Source: Sphingobacterium bambusae (GTDB taxonomy: Bacteria; Bacteroidota; Bacteroidia; Sphingobacteriales; Sphingobacteriaceae). From it: 64,000 nt of DNA. The DNA is taken from NCBI RefSeq assembly GCF_033955345.1, contig NZ_CP138332.1, positions 4,154,001-4,218,000 on the forward strand. The letters run 5' to 3'. The position numbers and the translations under genes were made by a program. The notes under the pieces were generated by a model. That model was not told where the DNA came from. It was given only the letters and a program-made list of their open reading frames with translations, and searched no databases. Positions 36,025 through 44,532 of the stretch are shown here, in pieces (within the stretch, counting starts at the first letter, position 1; every line of letters begins with the position of its first letter).

Positions 36025-37266
36025 TTATACTTCTAACAATAATCTTGCAGGATCTTCCAATAATTGTTTCACACGAACAAGGAAACTTACCGATTCGCGA
36101 CCGTCGATCACACGGTGATCGTATGATAATGCAATGTACATCATTGGACGGATAACGACTTGACCATTTTCTGCAATAGGACGTTGTACAATGTTGTGCA
36201 TACCTAAGATAGCCGATTGTGGTGCGTTGATGATCGGGGTTGACATCATGGATCCAAATACACCACCGTTGGTGATCGTAAATGTACCGCCAGTCATCTC
36301 ATCAATAGTTAACTTATTATCACGTGCTTTTGTAGCAAGCGTGATGATTTCCTTTTCAATCTGATGTAGGCTCATGGACTCCGCATTGCGGATAACCGGA
36401 ACAACCAATCCTTTTGGTGCTGACACAGCGATAGACACGTCTGCAAAGTCAGAGAAAACAATCTCATTTTCTTCGATACGTGCATTCACGGCAGGCCATT
36501 CTTTCAAGGCTGTAGTTACGGCTTTTGTAAAGAACGACATAAAGCCTAGGCCAACACCGTGCTTCTCTTTGAAAGTATCTTTGTACTTGGCGCGTAGGTC
36601 CATGATCGGCTGCATATTCACCTCGTTGAACGTGGTTAACATAGCTGTTTCATTTTTTACACTGACTAAGCGTTTCGCAATTGTCTTGCGCAAAGAGGTC
36701 ATCTTTTCGCGGCGTTCGTTGCGTGATCCCGCGACTGAAGCAGCAGTAGGAGCAGCAGCTGCTGCGGGTTTACTTTCCGCTTTTGGAGCTGCCGGTTTAG
36801 CTTGTGCTTTTTCGGCATCTTCTTTCGTGATGCGTCCATCTTTGCCTGTCCCTTTGATGGTTGAAGCATCGATGCCTTTTTCTCTCAATATCTTTGCCGC
36901 CGCTGGTGAAGCTGTACCTGCAGCGTACGAATCAGGGTTTTCTGCATCATCTTTTGCTGGAGCTGCAGCCGCAGCTTCCGCTTTCTCAGCAGGAGCTTCT
37001 TCTTTCTTGTCTGTACCGCCGTCAGGAGCGTCACCATCTTCGATAGCACATACTACTGCACCAATTTCTAAAGTGTCACCTTCTTGGGCAATGATACGTA
37101 GTATACCTGCCTTTTCTGCTGGTAGCTCGAACGTCGCCTTGTCGGATTCCAATTCGGCAATATTCTCGTCCATTTCAACGTAATCGCCATCTTGTTTTAG
37201 CCATTGTGCCAAGGTAACCTCTGTGATCGACTCACCTACGGCAGGTACTTTAATTTCTAAGCTCAT
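36025..37266 (-). CDS. sucB: 2-oxoglutarate dehydrogenase E2 (dihydrolipoyl succinyltransferase)
   Basis: The E2 core of the 2-oxoglutarate dehydrogenase complex transfers succinyl groups to CoA. The 413-residue protein has a lipoyl domain with Lys43 (ELESDKATFE), an Ala/Lys/Glu-rich linker, an E3-binding domain (about 115-150), a second Ala-rich linker and the catalytic domain with His384 and Asp388 (YDHRVIDGRE). It follows sucA by 48 nt. The lpd (E3) gene is not in the window. Confidence 0.96.
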   Translation of the reverse strand: MSLEIKVPAVGESITEVTLAQWLKQDGDYVEMDENIAELESDKATFELPAEKAGILRIIAQEGDTLEIGAVVCAIEDGDAPDGGTDKKEEAPAEKAEAAAAAPAKDDAENPDSYAAGTASPAAAKILREKGIDASTIKGTGKDGRITKEDAEKAQAKPAAPKAESKPAAAAAPTAASVAGSRNERREKMTSLRKTIAKRLVSVKNETAMLTTFNEVNMQPIMDLRAKYKDTFKEKHGVGLGFMSFFTKAVTTALKEWPAVNARIEENEIVFSDFADVSIAVSAPKGLVVPVIRNAESMSLHQIEKEIITLATKARDNKLTIDEMTGGTFTITNGGVFGSMMSTPIINAPQSAILGMHNIVQRPIAENGQVVIRPMMYIALSYDHRVIDGRESVSFLVRVKQLLEDPARLLLEV

Positions 37267-37314
37267 ATTTTTGTTTTCTGTTATACCAACAACATCGGAA
37301 GCCGTTGATATGTT

Positions 37315-40044
37315 TTATATTTCAAATGCTTTGTTAATTATCTCTGTTTGCTGTGCTACGTGCTGCTTCATATATCCTGTCGCTGGCGATCCACTTTCAG
37401 GACGAGCGATATATTTTAGATCCAAACTGCTACCACGGAATTTGCGGCAATAGTATGGCCAAGCACCCATGTTTTCGTTCTCTTCTTGCACCCATACAAA
37501 TTCTGCTTTTGCATATTTCTTTTGCAACGCTTCAATTTGCGTATGTGCTATAGGATATAATTGCTCTACACGGACGATAGCAACATCTTTACGTTTATCA
37601 GCTTCTTGTTTCTCTAATAAATCGTAATAGATCTTTCCTGAACACAGAACTACGCGCTTAACAGATTTCGCTGTTACTGTCTCATCATCGATAATCTCTT
37701 GGAATCCTTTTTCGGTAAAATCCGTCAATGCCGATACTGCTTTTGGATGACGTAGAAGGCTCTTCGGCGTTGCAACGATCAACGGCTTGCGGAATTCTCG
37801 GTGCAACTGACGACGCAACATATGGAAATAGTTCGCTGGAGTGGTGCAATTTGCTACAATCATGTTGTTGTTTGCACAAAGCTCCAAATAGCGCTCTATA
37901 CGACAAGACGAGTGTTCAGGTCCCTGTCCCTCCATGCCATGTGGAAGCAACATTACCAAACCATTGGAGCGTTTCCATTTGGTTTCACCCGAAGAGATAT
38001 ATTGGTCAAAGACAATCTGTGCGCCGTTGGCAAAGTCTCCGAATTGAGCTTCCCAGATAGTCAAGGTGTTTGGATTTACAGAAGCATAACCATACTCAAA
38101 GGCCAGTACAGCATATTCAGAAAGAAGCGAGTTGTATATGTTGAATTTCTCGCCACCTTTAACTTTTGCTAATGGGGTATAGGTCTCGTCGGAATCTTCC
38201 AGCGTCACCACAGCATGACGATGCGAGAATGTACCGCGCTGCACATCTTGTCCCGAAATACGGATGCCATAGTCTTCGTTCAACAAGGTCGCGTAGGCCA
38301 TTAGTTCGCCCATCGCCCAATCGTATTTGTCTGAATCGATCATTTTTAAACGATCTTCGAATACCTTGGTGATCTTACGGAAGAATTTTTTGTCTTTCGG
38401 CAAGCTGTTCATTTCCTTTGCCAACTTAACAAAAAGATCTTTAGAAACTTTAGTTTCAGCTGATGTACCTATGTCAGCAGCTCTAGCAGGACGTAAGCCT
38501 TTCCAAGCACCCGCAAACATCGGACGCTCTTCACTAATTTGTTCTACCTTTTTAGCTTCATCCAAACGCTCTTGCAATACAGCGCGGAAGTCTTTTTCTA
38601 ATAACTTTGCAAAATCGATATCGATGCTTCCCTGATCTACCAGTTTTTTCACATAGATAGCCAGTGTATTGGGATGCTTCTCGATCAGTTTGTACAACGA
38701 TGGTTGTGTAAATTTAGGCTCATCCGCTTCGTTGTGTCCGTAACGTCTGTAACCCAATAGATCGATGAAAACATCTGTTTTATATTTTTGACGGTACTCT
38801 ACCGCTAGATTGATCGCGTAAACCAATGCTTCAACATCATCACCATTAACATGGAATACAGGTGAAAGAGTTACCTTTGCAATGTCGGTACAGTAGGTAG
38901 ATGAACGTGCATCTTTATAGTTCGTTGTAAATCCAACTTGGTTGTTAATCACAATATGGATGGTACCACCAGTTTTATAACCATCTAATTTAGACATTTG
39001 GATGGTCTCATACACGATTCCTTGTGCTGCAACAGCTGCATCTCCATGAATAAGGATCGGCGCAATTTTTGAAGAATCACCTTCGTATTTTAAATCGATT
39101 TTAGAACGAACCATTCCTTCAGCAACGCCGTCTACCGTTTCCAAGTGTGATGGATTGGGCGCTAAGCTTAAGTGGATATTCTTGCCGTCTTGACTCGTGA
39201 TATCGGAAGAGAAGCCCAAGTGGTACTTTACGTCGCCACCAAATTGGATTTCTGGATCGGCTTCGTACATCTTACCTTCAAATTCTGAAAAGATGGTTTT
39301 GTACGATTTGCCCATAACGTTCGTCAATACGTTTAAACGACCGCGGTGTGCCATACCAATTACAAATTCTTCAATACCCAAAGAAGAACCTTTTTGGATA
39401 ACCGAGTCCAGCGCTGGAATTAAAGATTCTGCGCCTTCCAAAGAAAATCTCTTTTGTCCCAAGAACTTGGTGCCGAGAAAACTCTCGAAGATAACTGCTT
39501 CATTTAACTTTTTAAGGATACGTTTTTTGCCGTCAAGGGAAAATTGAGGCGTATTGCGGTCGGCCTCCATTTTGTCTTGTAGGAACTTGATTTTCTCAGG
39601 GTGGCGAATATAACGGAATTCCGCACCAATGGAACGGCAGTAGGTATCTTCGATCAACTGGCGGATATCTCTTAGTTTAGCTTGGCCTAAGCCTACTTCT
39701 ACACCTGCGTTAAATACAGTGTCGAGGTCAGCTTCTGAGAGGCCAAATGTTTCGAGTTCTTTTCCAGGGAAATATTTACGGCGCTCACGAACAGGGTTTG
39801 TCTCCGTGAAAAGGTGTCCGCGATCACGGTAACCGTTGATCATATTAAGCACATTGATCTCTTTGATCGCTTGCTCTGGGGTTTCTGCAGGGGCGCTGCC
39901 TCCCTCTGCTGTTTGGCCAAATTCGAATCCTTCGAAAAATTTCTGCCAACTTACATCTACTGCGTTAGGGTCTTCCTTGTATGCTTGATATAACGAGTCA
40001 ATATAACCTGAATCTGCGTTACTCAAATATGTTAATTTGTCCAT
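37315..40044 (-). CDS. sucA: 2-oxoglutarate dehydrogenase E1
   Basis: The ThDP-dependent E1 decarboxylates 2-oxoglutarate in the TCA cycle. The 909-residue protein has the N-terminal E2-binding segment (YIDSLYQAYKEDPNAVDVSW), RGHLFTETNPV, the ThDP/Mg site GDAAVAAQG with INNQVGFTT, the transketolase-type Pyr domain, and the C-terminal motif QEENENMGAW. Length and order are normal. A -7 element (TAACTTTG) lies 30 nt before the ATG, so sucA-sucB form a two-gene operon. Confidence 0.96.
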   Translation of the reverse strand: MDKLTYLSNADSGYIDSLYQAYKEDPNAVDVSWQKFFEGFEFGQTAEGGSAPAETPEQAIKEINVLNMINGYRDRGHLFTETNPVRERRKYFPGKELETFGLSEADLDTVFNAGVEVGLGQAKLRDIRQLIEDTYCRSIGAEFRYIRHPEKIKFLQDKMEADRNTPQFSLDGKKRILKKLNEAVIFESFLGTKFLGQKRFSLEGAESLIPALDSVIQKGSSLGIEEFVIGMAHRGRLNVLTNVMGKSYKTIFSEFEGKMYEADPEIQFGGDVKYHLGFSSDITSQDGKNIHLSLAPNPSHLETVDGVAEGMVRSKIDLKYEGDSSKIAPILIHGDAAVAAQGIVYETIQMSKLDGYKTGGTIHIVINNQVGFTTNYKDARSSTYCTDIAKVTLSPVFHVNGDDVEALVYAINLAVEYRQKYKTDVFIDLLGYRRYGHNEADEPKFTQPSLYKLIEKHPNTLAIYVKKLVDQGSIDIDFAKLLEKDFRAVLQERLDEAKKVEQISEERPMFAGAWKGLRPARAADIGTSAETKVSKDLFVKLAKEMNSLPKDKKFFRKITKVFEDRLKMIDSDKYDWAMGELMAYATLLNEDYGIRISGQDVQRGTFSHRHAVVTLEDSDETYTPLAKVKGGEKFNIYNSLLSEYAVLAFEYGYASVNPNTLTIWEAQFGDFANGAQIVFDQYISSGETKWKRSNGLVMLLPHGMEGQGPEHSSCRIERYLELCANNNMIVANCTTPANYFHMLRRQLHREFRKPLIVATPKSLLRHPKAVSALTDFTEKGFQEIIDDETVTAKSVKRVVLCSGKIYYDLLEKQEADKRKDVAIVRVEQLYPIAHTQIEALQKKYAKAEFVWVQEENENMGAWPYYCRKFRGSSLDLKYIARPESGSPATGYMKQHVAQQTEIINKAFEI

Positions 40045-40073
40045 GAGGAAATCTTACGTATAAAAATTTTGCT

Positions 40074-40081
40074 CAAAGTTA
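40074..40081 (-). promoter_or_regulatory. -7 element of sucAB
   Basis: TAACTTTG on the minus strand, an exact match to TAnnTTTG. Confidence 0.5.
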
Positions 40082-40217
40082 GCAAATATTAAATACTTGG
40101 CAGGACTAAAATGCACAAAAAAAAGCCTGAAAAATGGATAAAATTTAAGATTTCGGAGTTTTGTGACATTTTTCCGAATATGCTCTTATTCAGCTATGCC
40201 AATATTTATAAAGGCCT

Positions 40218-41453
40218 TTATTTTACTTCTGCTCGAAGGGTATATTGCTTTTTACTGATTTCATGCCAATCCATCTTCAGGTTGTCTTTGCTGCTTGTTC
40301 CAAAACCAGCCAGATGGAGCCAATGGCCGTAGGTTGTTGCTGGAGCATAATCGATCATATACTCTTCAAAAAAACGAGCGCCTAAAAGGTGGTTGATGCC
40401 TACTTCTTGAAGCAGGTAAGCGGCAAGTACCTCGCGGTGTTCATAAGGTAGGTTGCCTTCTTGGCGCAGTTGCTGCAAAAGTGTATCAATAACGGGTTCT
40501 CCAGTTTCTCGCGATAGGAGCTGCTGCATTTTTTCAATAGATGTCGTCAGTTCAACAGCAGGCTGATGGTTTTGAAAAAAAATATTGGGATGTTTTTTTA
40601 GCATGAACCGAAAGTAGTCGCGCCACAGTAGTCGCATGATTAATCTTTCGTACTTTTTCTTGTTTCCTGTTGTTGCGGCGGCTTTTATCTTATGGTAATA
40701 GAAGGCTGGCGATACAGCGCCATGGGCGATATAAGGTGAAATCAGGTTGTAGTCGTCCACCTCATCGTACTGAGGTGTCAGCGTTATTTCCATCATTTGT
40801 AATGCTTGCTCTTCGCCGCCGCGCAATCCAGCTTCGGTTTGTTGCGGAAGGTCGTCTAGAGAAAATCCTAGTGCTGCAAGCGTAGGGATTTTTGTTTCCT
40901 CGAGGTGTGGGTGGGTCGTGATAGCAGCGATAGCAGGTAATACGGGGCGCACAAAGCTCTCTTTCTCCACTTTCTTCTTGAATGCGCTAAAGGAGTCTGG
41001 AATATCCTTGATGGGAATGGGTAAATCTTCTTTATGGTAAAGGGTGTGGCCGATAAAATGTTTAAGATTTATTTTCTCCTTCCATAAGACTGCCTCCACA
41101 CGCTCGGAGATCTTGGTTTCCCGGTGCGCTACTTCTCGATGGTGGTATACCTCCGTAACGTCGTACTTGGCGCACAAAGTGGCGATAAGATCTTCGGGTT
41201 GGCCGTGAAAAACCAACAGATCCGCACCGAGTTCTTTCAGCCGCTCTTTCAAGCAAGCTACGGTTTCTAACAGAAAATTGGCGCGCAACACGCCGGTGTT
41301 ACGAAAGCCAGAGTGGTTGCTCTCGAAATATCGTGGGTCGAAAAAGTAGACGGGGATGACGATATCGCCTCTTTCTACAGCCTCAAACAATATCTCATTG
41401 TCATGAATGCGTAGATCATTTCGAAACCATACTAAAATCACCTTTTTCGTCAT
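40218..41453 (-). CDS. DASH-family cryptochrome/photolyase
   Basis: The 411-residue flavoprotein has an N-terminal photolyase domain (VILVWFRNDLRIHDNEIL) and an FAD-binding helical domain with RLLWRDYFRF and the C-terminal ATTYGHWLHLAGFG, the pattern of CRY-DASH proteins. These repair UV lesions in single-stranded DNA and may sense blue light. It is a little shorter than most CRY-DASH proteins. I chose the ATG at 41453: the frame is open for 53 codons upstream, but that part carries a consensus promoter and lacks similarity. Confidence 0.88.
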   Translation of the reverse strand: MTKKVILVWFRNDLRIHDNEILFEAVERGDIVIPVYFFDPRYFESNHSGFRNTGVLRANFLLETVACLKERLKELGADLLVFHGQPEDLIATLCAKYDVTEVYHHREVAHRETKISERVEAVLWKEKINLKHFIGHTLYHKEDLPIPIKDIPDSFSAFKKKVEKESFVRPVLPAIAAITTHPHLEETKIPTLAALGFSLDDLPQQTEAGLRGGEEQALQMMEITLTPQYDEVDDYNLISPYIAHGAVSPAFYYHKIKAAATTGNKKKYERLIMRLLWRDYFRFMLKKHPNIFFQNHQPAVELTTSIEKMQQLLSRETGEPVIDTLLQQLRQEGNLPYEHREVLAAYLLQEVGINHLLGARFFEEYMIDYAPATTYGHWLHLAGFGTSSKDNLKMDWHEISKKQYTLRAEVK

Positions 41454-41490
41454 ACAAGAAAATCGTTTGCTGGGCTGTTTGTAAATAACG

Positions 41491-41498
41491 CAAATATA
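41491..41498 (-). promoter_or_regulatory. -7 element of the cryptochrome gene
   Basis: TATATTTG on the minus strand, an exact match, 37 nt before the ATG. Confidence 0.5.
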
Positions 41499-41616
41499 GC
41501 TTAAAGAATCTGTTTTGTTTAGATTGGGTATAAATATGTAGGCTCTTTTTACAAAGGATAGACAAATTGCGCAAGCAAGGTGAATGGGCTCTTTTTCTAT
41601 AATTTGTAACAAATTT

Positions 41617-41624
41617 TATTTTTG
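41617..41624 (+). promoter_or_regulatory. -7 element of the SDR-like gene
   Basis: TATTTTTG, an exact match, with a T-rich -33 region. The leader would be about 65 nt. Confidence 0.45.
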
Positions 41625-41692
41625 GCGAACATAAACGAAACTCTGCTGTTTTGTTATTGAAATTAATAACTGGTTTTTTGTGAAGCGAGCTT

Positions 41693-42556
41693 ATGGATAT
41701 ATTAATTAGTGGGTTAAACAATTATGTGGGACGACGGAGTATCAGCTTGATGGCCGATGACAAGATGAACGTTTTTGCCATCACACGAAATCTTAAGTTA
41801 TTCGAAAAACGTGTGTTTGAACCTGTGCGTGCTACCTTGTTAGAGGTGGATCTGATCAAAGGAGATGTAGATGTTGATTTGCCAATTCCCGCTGTGCAAG
41901 CTGCATTTTACTTCACCCAGGTACCGACCTTGAATGATATTGTCAACCTAAAGTTGGAATTGCTTTGCCTCCGCAATTTTATCCATATCTTAAAAAAGAA
42001 ACATTGCACGCGTTTAGTCTATGTCGCACGGCTGATGGATAAAGTTTGTATTCAGTCAGTGTTGGATCTGCTGGATGAACTGCGTATGGATTACACTGTA
42101 GTGCTTAAGAATAGCGTGATTGGTCGTGACGCTCTAGTGGATCGGGTTTTTAAGAATATTGCCAATAGAAAGTTTATATTTTACTCCAAGCAATATGCTA
42201 GTCGTTGTTTTCAGCCTTTGGGGGCACATGACTTTATCCGTTGGTTGAAGGCGATCTTGGATGTGCCGGCCTTTCATTATAAGATTCTGGAGATAGGAGG
42301 AGGAGAGTCGCTCTCTTTTATGCGCGTATTTAACTTATACAAAGAACTGAAGTTAATTAAAGGTGGCCAGAAAATTGTTAACGTTCCGAAATGGTTTGTA
42401 AAGTTTGTATATCAACATAAACTGGATATCAGTACCAATGATTATGCTGAACTTAGTCGTATTATTCAGTCGGATAACCGCACGGACAACAGTTGGAGAG
42501 CCCATATGCCATTTGAATTTTCGAAAATAAGCGATATTTTGCAACTGGATAAATAG
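41693..42556 (+). CDS. Atypical SDR-like NAD(P)-binding protein
   Basis: The 287-residue protein resembles the atypical SDR (NmrA-like) group: ILISGLNNYVGRRSISLM at the start stands where GATGYIG is normal, so the dinucleotide motif is degenerate. LVYVARL and a C-terminal helical region with GGGESLSFMRVF are also visible. It may have lost redox activity and serve as a sensor. An AraC regulator starts 6 nt after its stop codon, so the two are probably co-transcribed. Confidence 0.65.
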   Translation: MDILISGLNNYVGRRSISLMADDKMNVFAITRNLKLFEKRVFEPVRATLLEVDLIKGDVDVDLPIPAVQAAFYFTQVPTLNDIVNLKLELLCLRNFIHILKKKHCTRLVYVARLMDKVCIQSVLDLLDELRMDYTVVLKNSVIGRDALVDRVFKNIANRKFIFYSKQYASRCFQPLGAHDFIRWLKAILDVPAFHYKILEIGGGESLSFMRVFNLYKELKLIKGGQKIVNVPKWFVKFVYQHKLDISTNDYAELSRIIQSDNRTDNSWRAHMPFEFSKISDILQLDK

Positions 42557-42562
42557 CACGAT

Positions 42563-43348
42563 ATGCTCAAGATAACGACGTTCAGATCTGTTCGCTTTCC
42601 AGATTTGGTTGAGCGTTTTTGGTTTTTGGAAAACGATGACCAAGAAACAATCGTCTATCATCCACCGGAGCCTTATATAAATCTTAGGATATCATGGTTT
42701 GAGGCCGAGGAAACACGGCCTGCATTGAATATGGATGATCCTTTTTGGGAGGGATTGCCGTTGCAGCATGTGCGAAAATGTTACCTGCCCCATACTCGGC
42801 AGCTTGGTGTGCGCTTTTATCCCTATGGTGCGTATCCATTTTTTGGTGGGACCGCACAAGAAACCATCGATGCGCTAGCAAGGTTTAAAGATCTTGTTGT
42901 TGGCTTTATGGATGGAATGCCGATATCAGATCGAAAAGTTGCAGAGGAACTAGATGTTTTTCTCGCAAAGTATTACGTCCAAGAACTTTACAGGAGAGTG
43001 GCTCCCTTACAATTATTCTACAGGCAGGTACGGTGGGACGAAGACCCGCCGGACATCCAACGTTTTTGCCAGCAACAAGGTTTATACTACACGGCGCTAA
43101 ATCGTGTGTTTAGACGTGTGCTGGGTGTTTCACCCAAGAAGTTCGAAAGGTTGGTGAAATTTAGGCGCGCTCTTTGTGATTTGCTGGATAGTGAACATAG
43201 CTTGAGCCTCATCGGCCATGCGGCAGGATATTTCGATCAAGCACATTTTATTCGTGAATTTAAAGCCTTCTCCGATATTACACCTTCCACTTATCAACAG
43301 CTAATGTGTGCTGAACGACTATTGCAATACAACTTCCGATTCTTGTGA
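42563..43348 (+). CDS. AraC-family transcriptional regulator
   Basis: The 261-residue protein has an N-terminal domain like those of Bacteroidota AraC proteins (VRFPDLVERFWFLEN, then a PHTRQLGVRFYPYGAYPFFG segment). A C-terminal pair of HTH motifs follows, with YYTALNRVFRRVLGVSPKKFERLVKFRRAL and IGHAAGYFDQAHFIREFKAF. It is a DNA-binding regulator; the ligand is unknown. It follows the SDR-like gene by 6 nt and may control the DUF1349 and VOC genes downstream. Confidence 0.88.
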   Translation: MLKITTFRSVRFPDLVERFWFLENDDQETIVYHPPEPYINLRISWFEAEETRPALNMDDPFWEGLPLQHVRKCYLPHTRQLGVRFYPYGAYPFFGGTAQETIDALARFKDLVVGFMDGMPISDRKVAEELDVFLAKYYVQELYRRVAPLQLFYRQVRWDEDPPDIQRFCQQQGLYYTALNRVFRRVLGVSPKKFERLVKFRRALCDLLDSEHSLSLIGHAAGYFDQAHFIREFKAFSDITPSTYQQLMCAERLLQYNFRFL

Positions 43349-43403
43349 AGATTATTTTTTTAAAGCTGTTTAAAATATACAATTTCCTTGGTTTGCTTCC
43401 CTC

Positions 43404-43411
43404 TAGCTTTG
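43404..43411 (+). promoter_or_regulatory. -7 element of the DUF1349 gene
   Basis: TAGCTTTG, an exact match, about 50 nt upstream of the ATG at 43462. It supports a separate transcription start after the AraC gene. Confidence 0.5.
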
Positions 43412-43461
43412 TATGCAGATACAACAATGCGTTGATCTGTTTACTTTATTGCAAAAAAAAT

Positions 43462-44046
43462 ATGGAAACTAAAGAAAGCGCAGCCGCGTGGAGCGTCATT
43501 AATCCTTGTGTGCAGCGTGTGCAAAACCAGTCGATCTATCTAAGGTCAAATGCCAACGTGGATTTTTTTAATAAGTTCGAAGGGACGCCTTTGGATAACG
43601 CGAGTTTTTACTACCGCACACTAGACGGTGATTTTTCATTGTCAGCACGAGTTGTTGTCGAGGCGAGATCCACATATGACGCTGTCTTTTTGATGGCTAG
43701 AACAAGCAACTCACAGTGGTTAAAGTTGGCTCTTGAGCGTAACGCAGACGGGAGTAATTCTATCGTTTCTGTATTCAGTAACCCTTGGTCGGATGATGCC
43801 AATGGTGAGTTGCTGCTAGGAGAAACTGCTTATTTGCGCATATCACGCGTCGGCAACCTGTGGGGTCTACATTATAGCTTGGATGGTGAGCGGTGGCGCT
43901 TTGTGCGTACACTGGGATTCGTGCCACAGGGTGAGCTGTATGTGGGATACGGTGTACAATCGCCCCTAGGTGAAGGCTTTGATGGAGAGGTGCATGATCT
44001 TCAGGTATCTGAACAGCCACAAACGGATTTTCGTAACGGACTGTAA
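43462..44046 (+). CDS. DUF1349 protein (concanavalin-like fold)
   Basis: The 194-residue protein has the DUF1349 pattern: a segment like DFFNKFEGTPLDNASFYYRTLDGDFSLSARV, then WLKLALER, and YSLDGERWRFVR. Proteins of this family are beta-sandwiches of unknown function, and no signal peptide is present. A GTG 39 codons upstream (43345) overlaps the AraC stop but adds an unusual hydrophobic stretch. The promoter -7 element favours 43462. It is followed by a VOC gene 13 nt on. Confidence 0.78.
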   Translation: METKESAAAWSVINPCVQRVQNQSIYLRSNANVDFFNKFEGTPLDNASFYYRTLDGDFSLSARVVVEARSTYDAVFLMARTSNSQWLKLALERNADGSNSIVSVFSNPWSDDANGELLLGETAYLRISRVGNLWGLHYSLDGERWRFVRTLGFVPQGELYVGYGVQSPLGEGFDGEVHDLQVSEQPQTDFRNGL

Positions 44047-44059
44047 AAAATGTGTAGAG

Positions 44060-44452
44060 ATGATAAAAATAGAACATATCGCACTGTATGTGCAAGATTT
44101 GGAACGTATGCGTAGCTTTTATGAAACCTACTTTGGTTTAACTAGCGGCACGAAGTATCATAATAAAAAGACCTTGTTTTCATCGTATTTCCTGCGATCG
44201 GAAATGGAAGGTGCGCGTATTGAACTTATGCATCGTCCAGATGTCAAGCGACTTGCCGTAGACCGAAGTGAGCCTTTTGGATTTACACATTGTGCTTTTG
44301 CGCTGGGCAGCAAATACGCTGTAGATACGCTGACGGAAAGATTACGTGCCGACGGTTGGGTTGTGCTCTCCGAAGCAAGAACAACGGGAGATGGTTATTA
44401 CGAAAGCGTAATCGAGGATCCGGAAGGAAATCGGATTGAACTGACGGTTTAA
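44060..44452 (+). CDS. VOC-family (glyoxalase-like) protein
   Basis: The 130-residue protein has the vicinal oxygen chelate fold: IEHIALYVQDLERMRSFYETYFGL near the start, GFTHCAFALG in the middle, and VIEDPEGNRIEL at the end. Metal-ligand His and Glu positions are compatible with a metalloenzyme. The substrate is unknown. It is co-transcribed with the DUF1349 gene (13 nt gap). The ATG at 44060 matches the family start. Confidence 0.83.
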   Translation: MIKIEHIALYVQDLERMRSFYETYFGLTSGTKYHNKKTLFSSYFLRSEMEGARIELMHRPDVKRLAVDRSEPFGFTHCAFALGSKYAVDTLTERLRADGWVVLSEARTTGDGYYESVIEDPEGNRIELTV

Positions 44453-44494
44453 TTTAATGGGAACAGCGCCTTTAGCTATTTCATTAAAACCAAC

Positions 44495-44532
44495 TATTCT
44501 GCTATTTTTGTGTACACAAAAATAGCAGAATA
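44495..44532. repeat. Perfect 38-bp palindrome at the ubiD start
   Basis: Both 19-nt halves (44495-44513 and 44514-44532) are exact reverse complements, centred on GTGTACAC. The left half holds the -7 element TATTTTTG, and the last base is the A of the ubiD ATG. A symmetric -7 element is on the minus strand. Confidence 0.9.
44503..44510 (+). promoter_or_regulatory. -7 element of the ubiD-family gene
   Basis: TATTTTTG, an exact match, inside the 38-bp palindrome. The predicted leader is about 18 nt. Confidence 0.55.

Noticed and set aside
36374..37183. Open frame of 269 codons opposite sucB
   Set aside because: It is antisense to the Ala/Lys/Glu-rich linkers and core of sucB. Its composition follows from the codon bias of sucB, and it has no family features.
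43345..43461. N-terminal extension of DUF1349 from a GTG
   Set aside because: It overlaps the AraC stop but adds an unusual hydrophobic stretch, and a -7 element inside it points to a later start.
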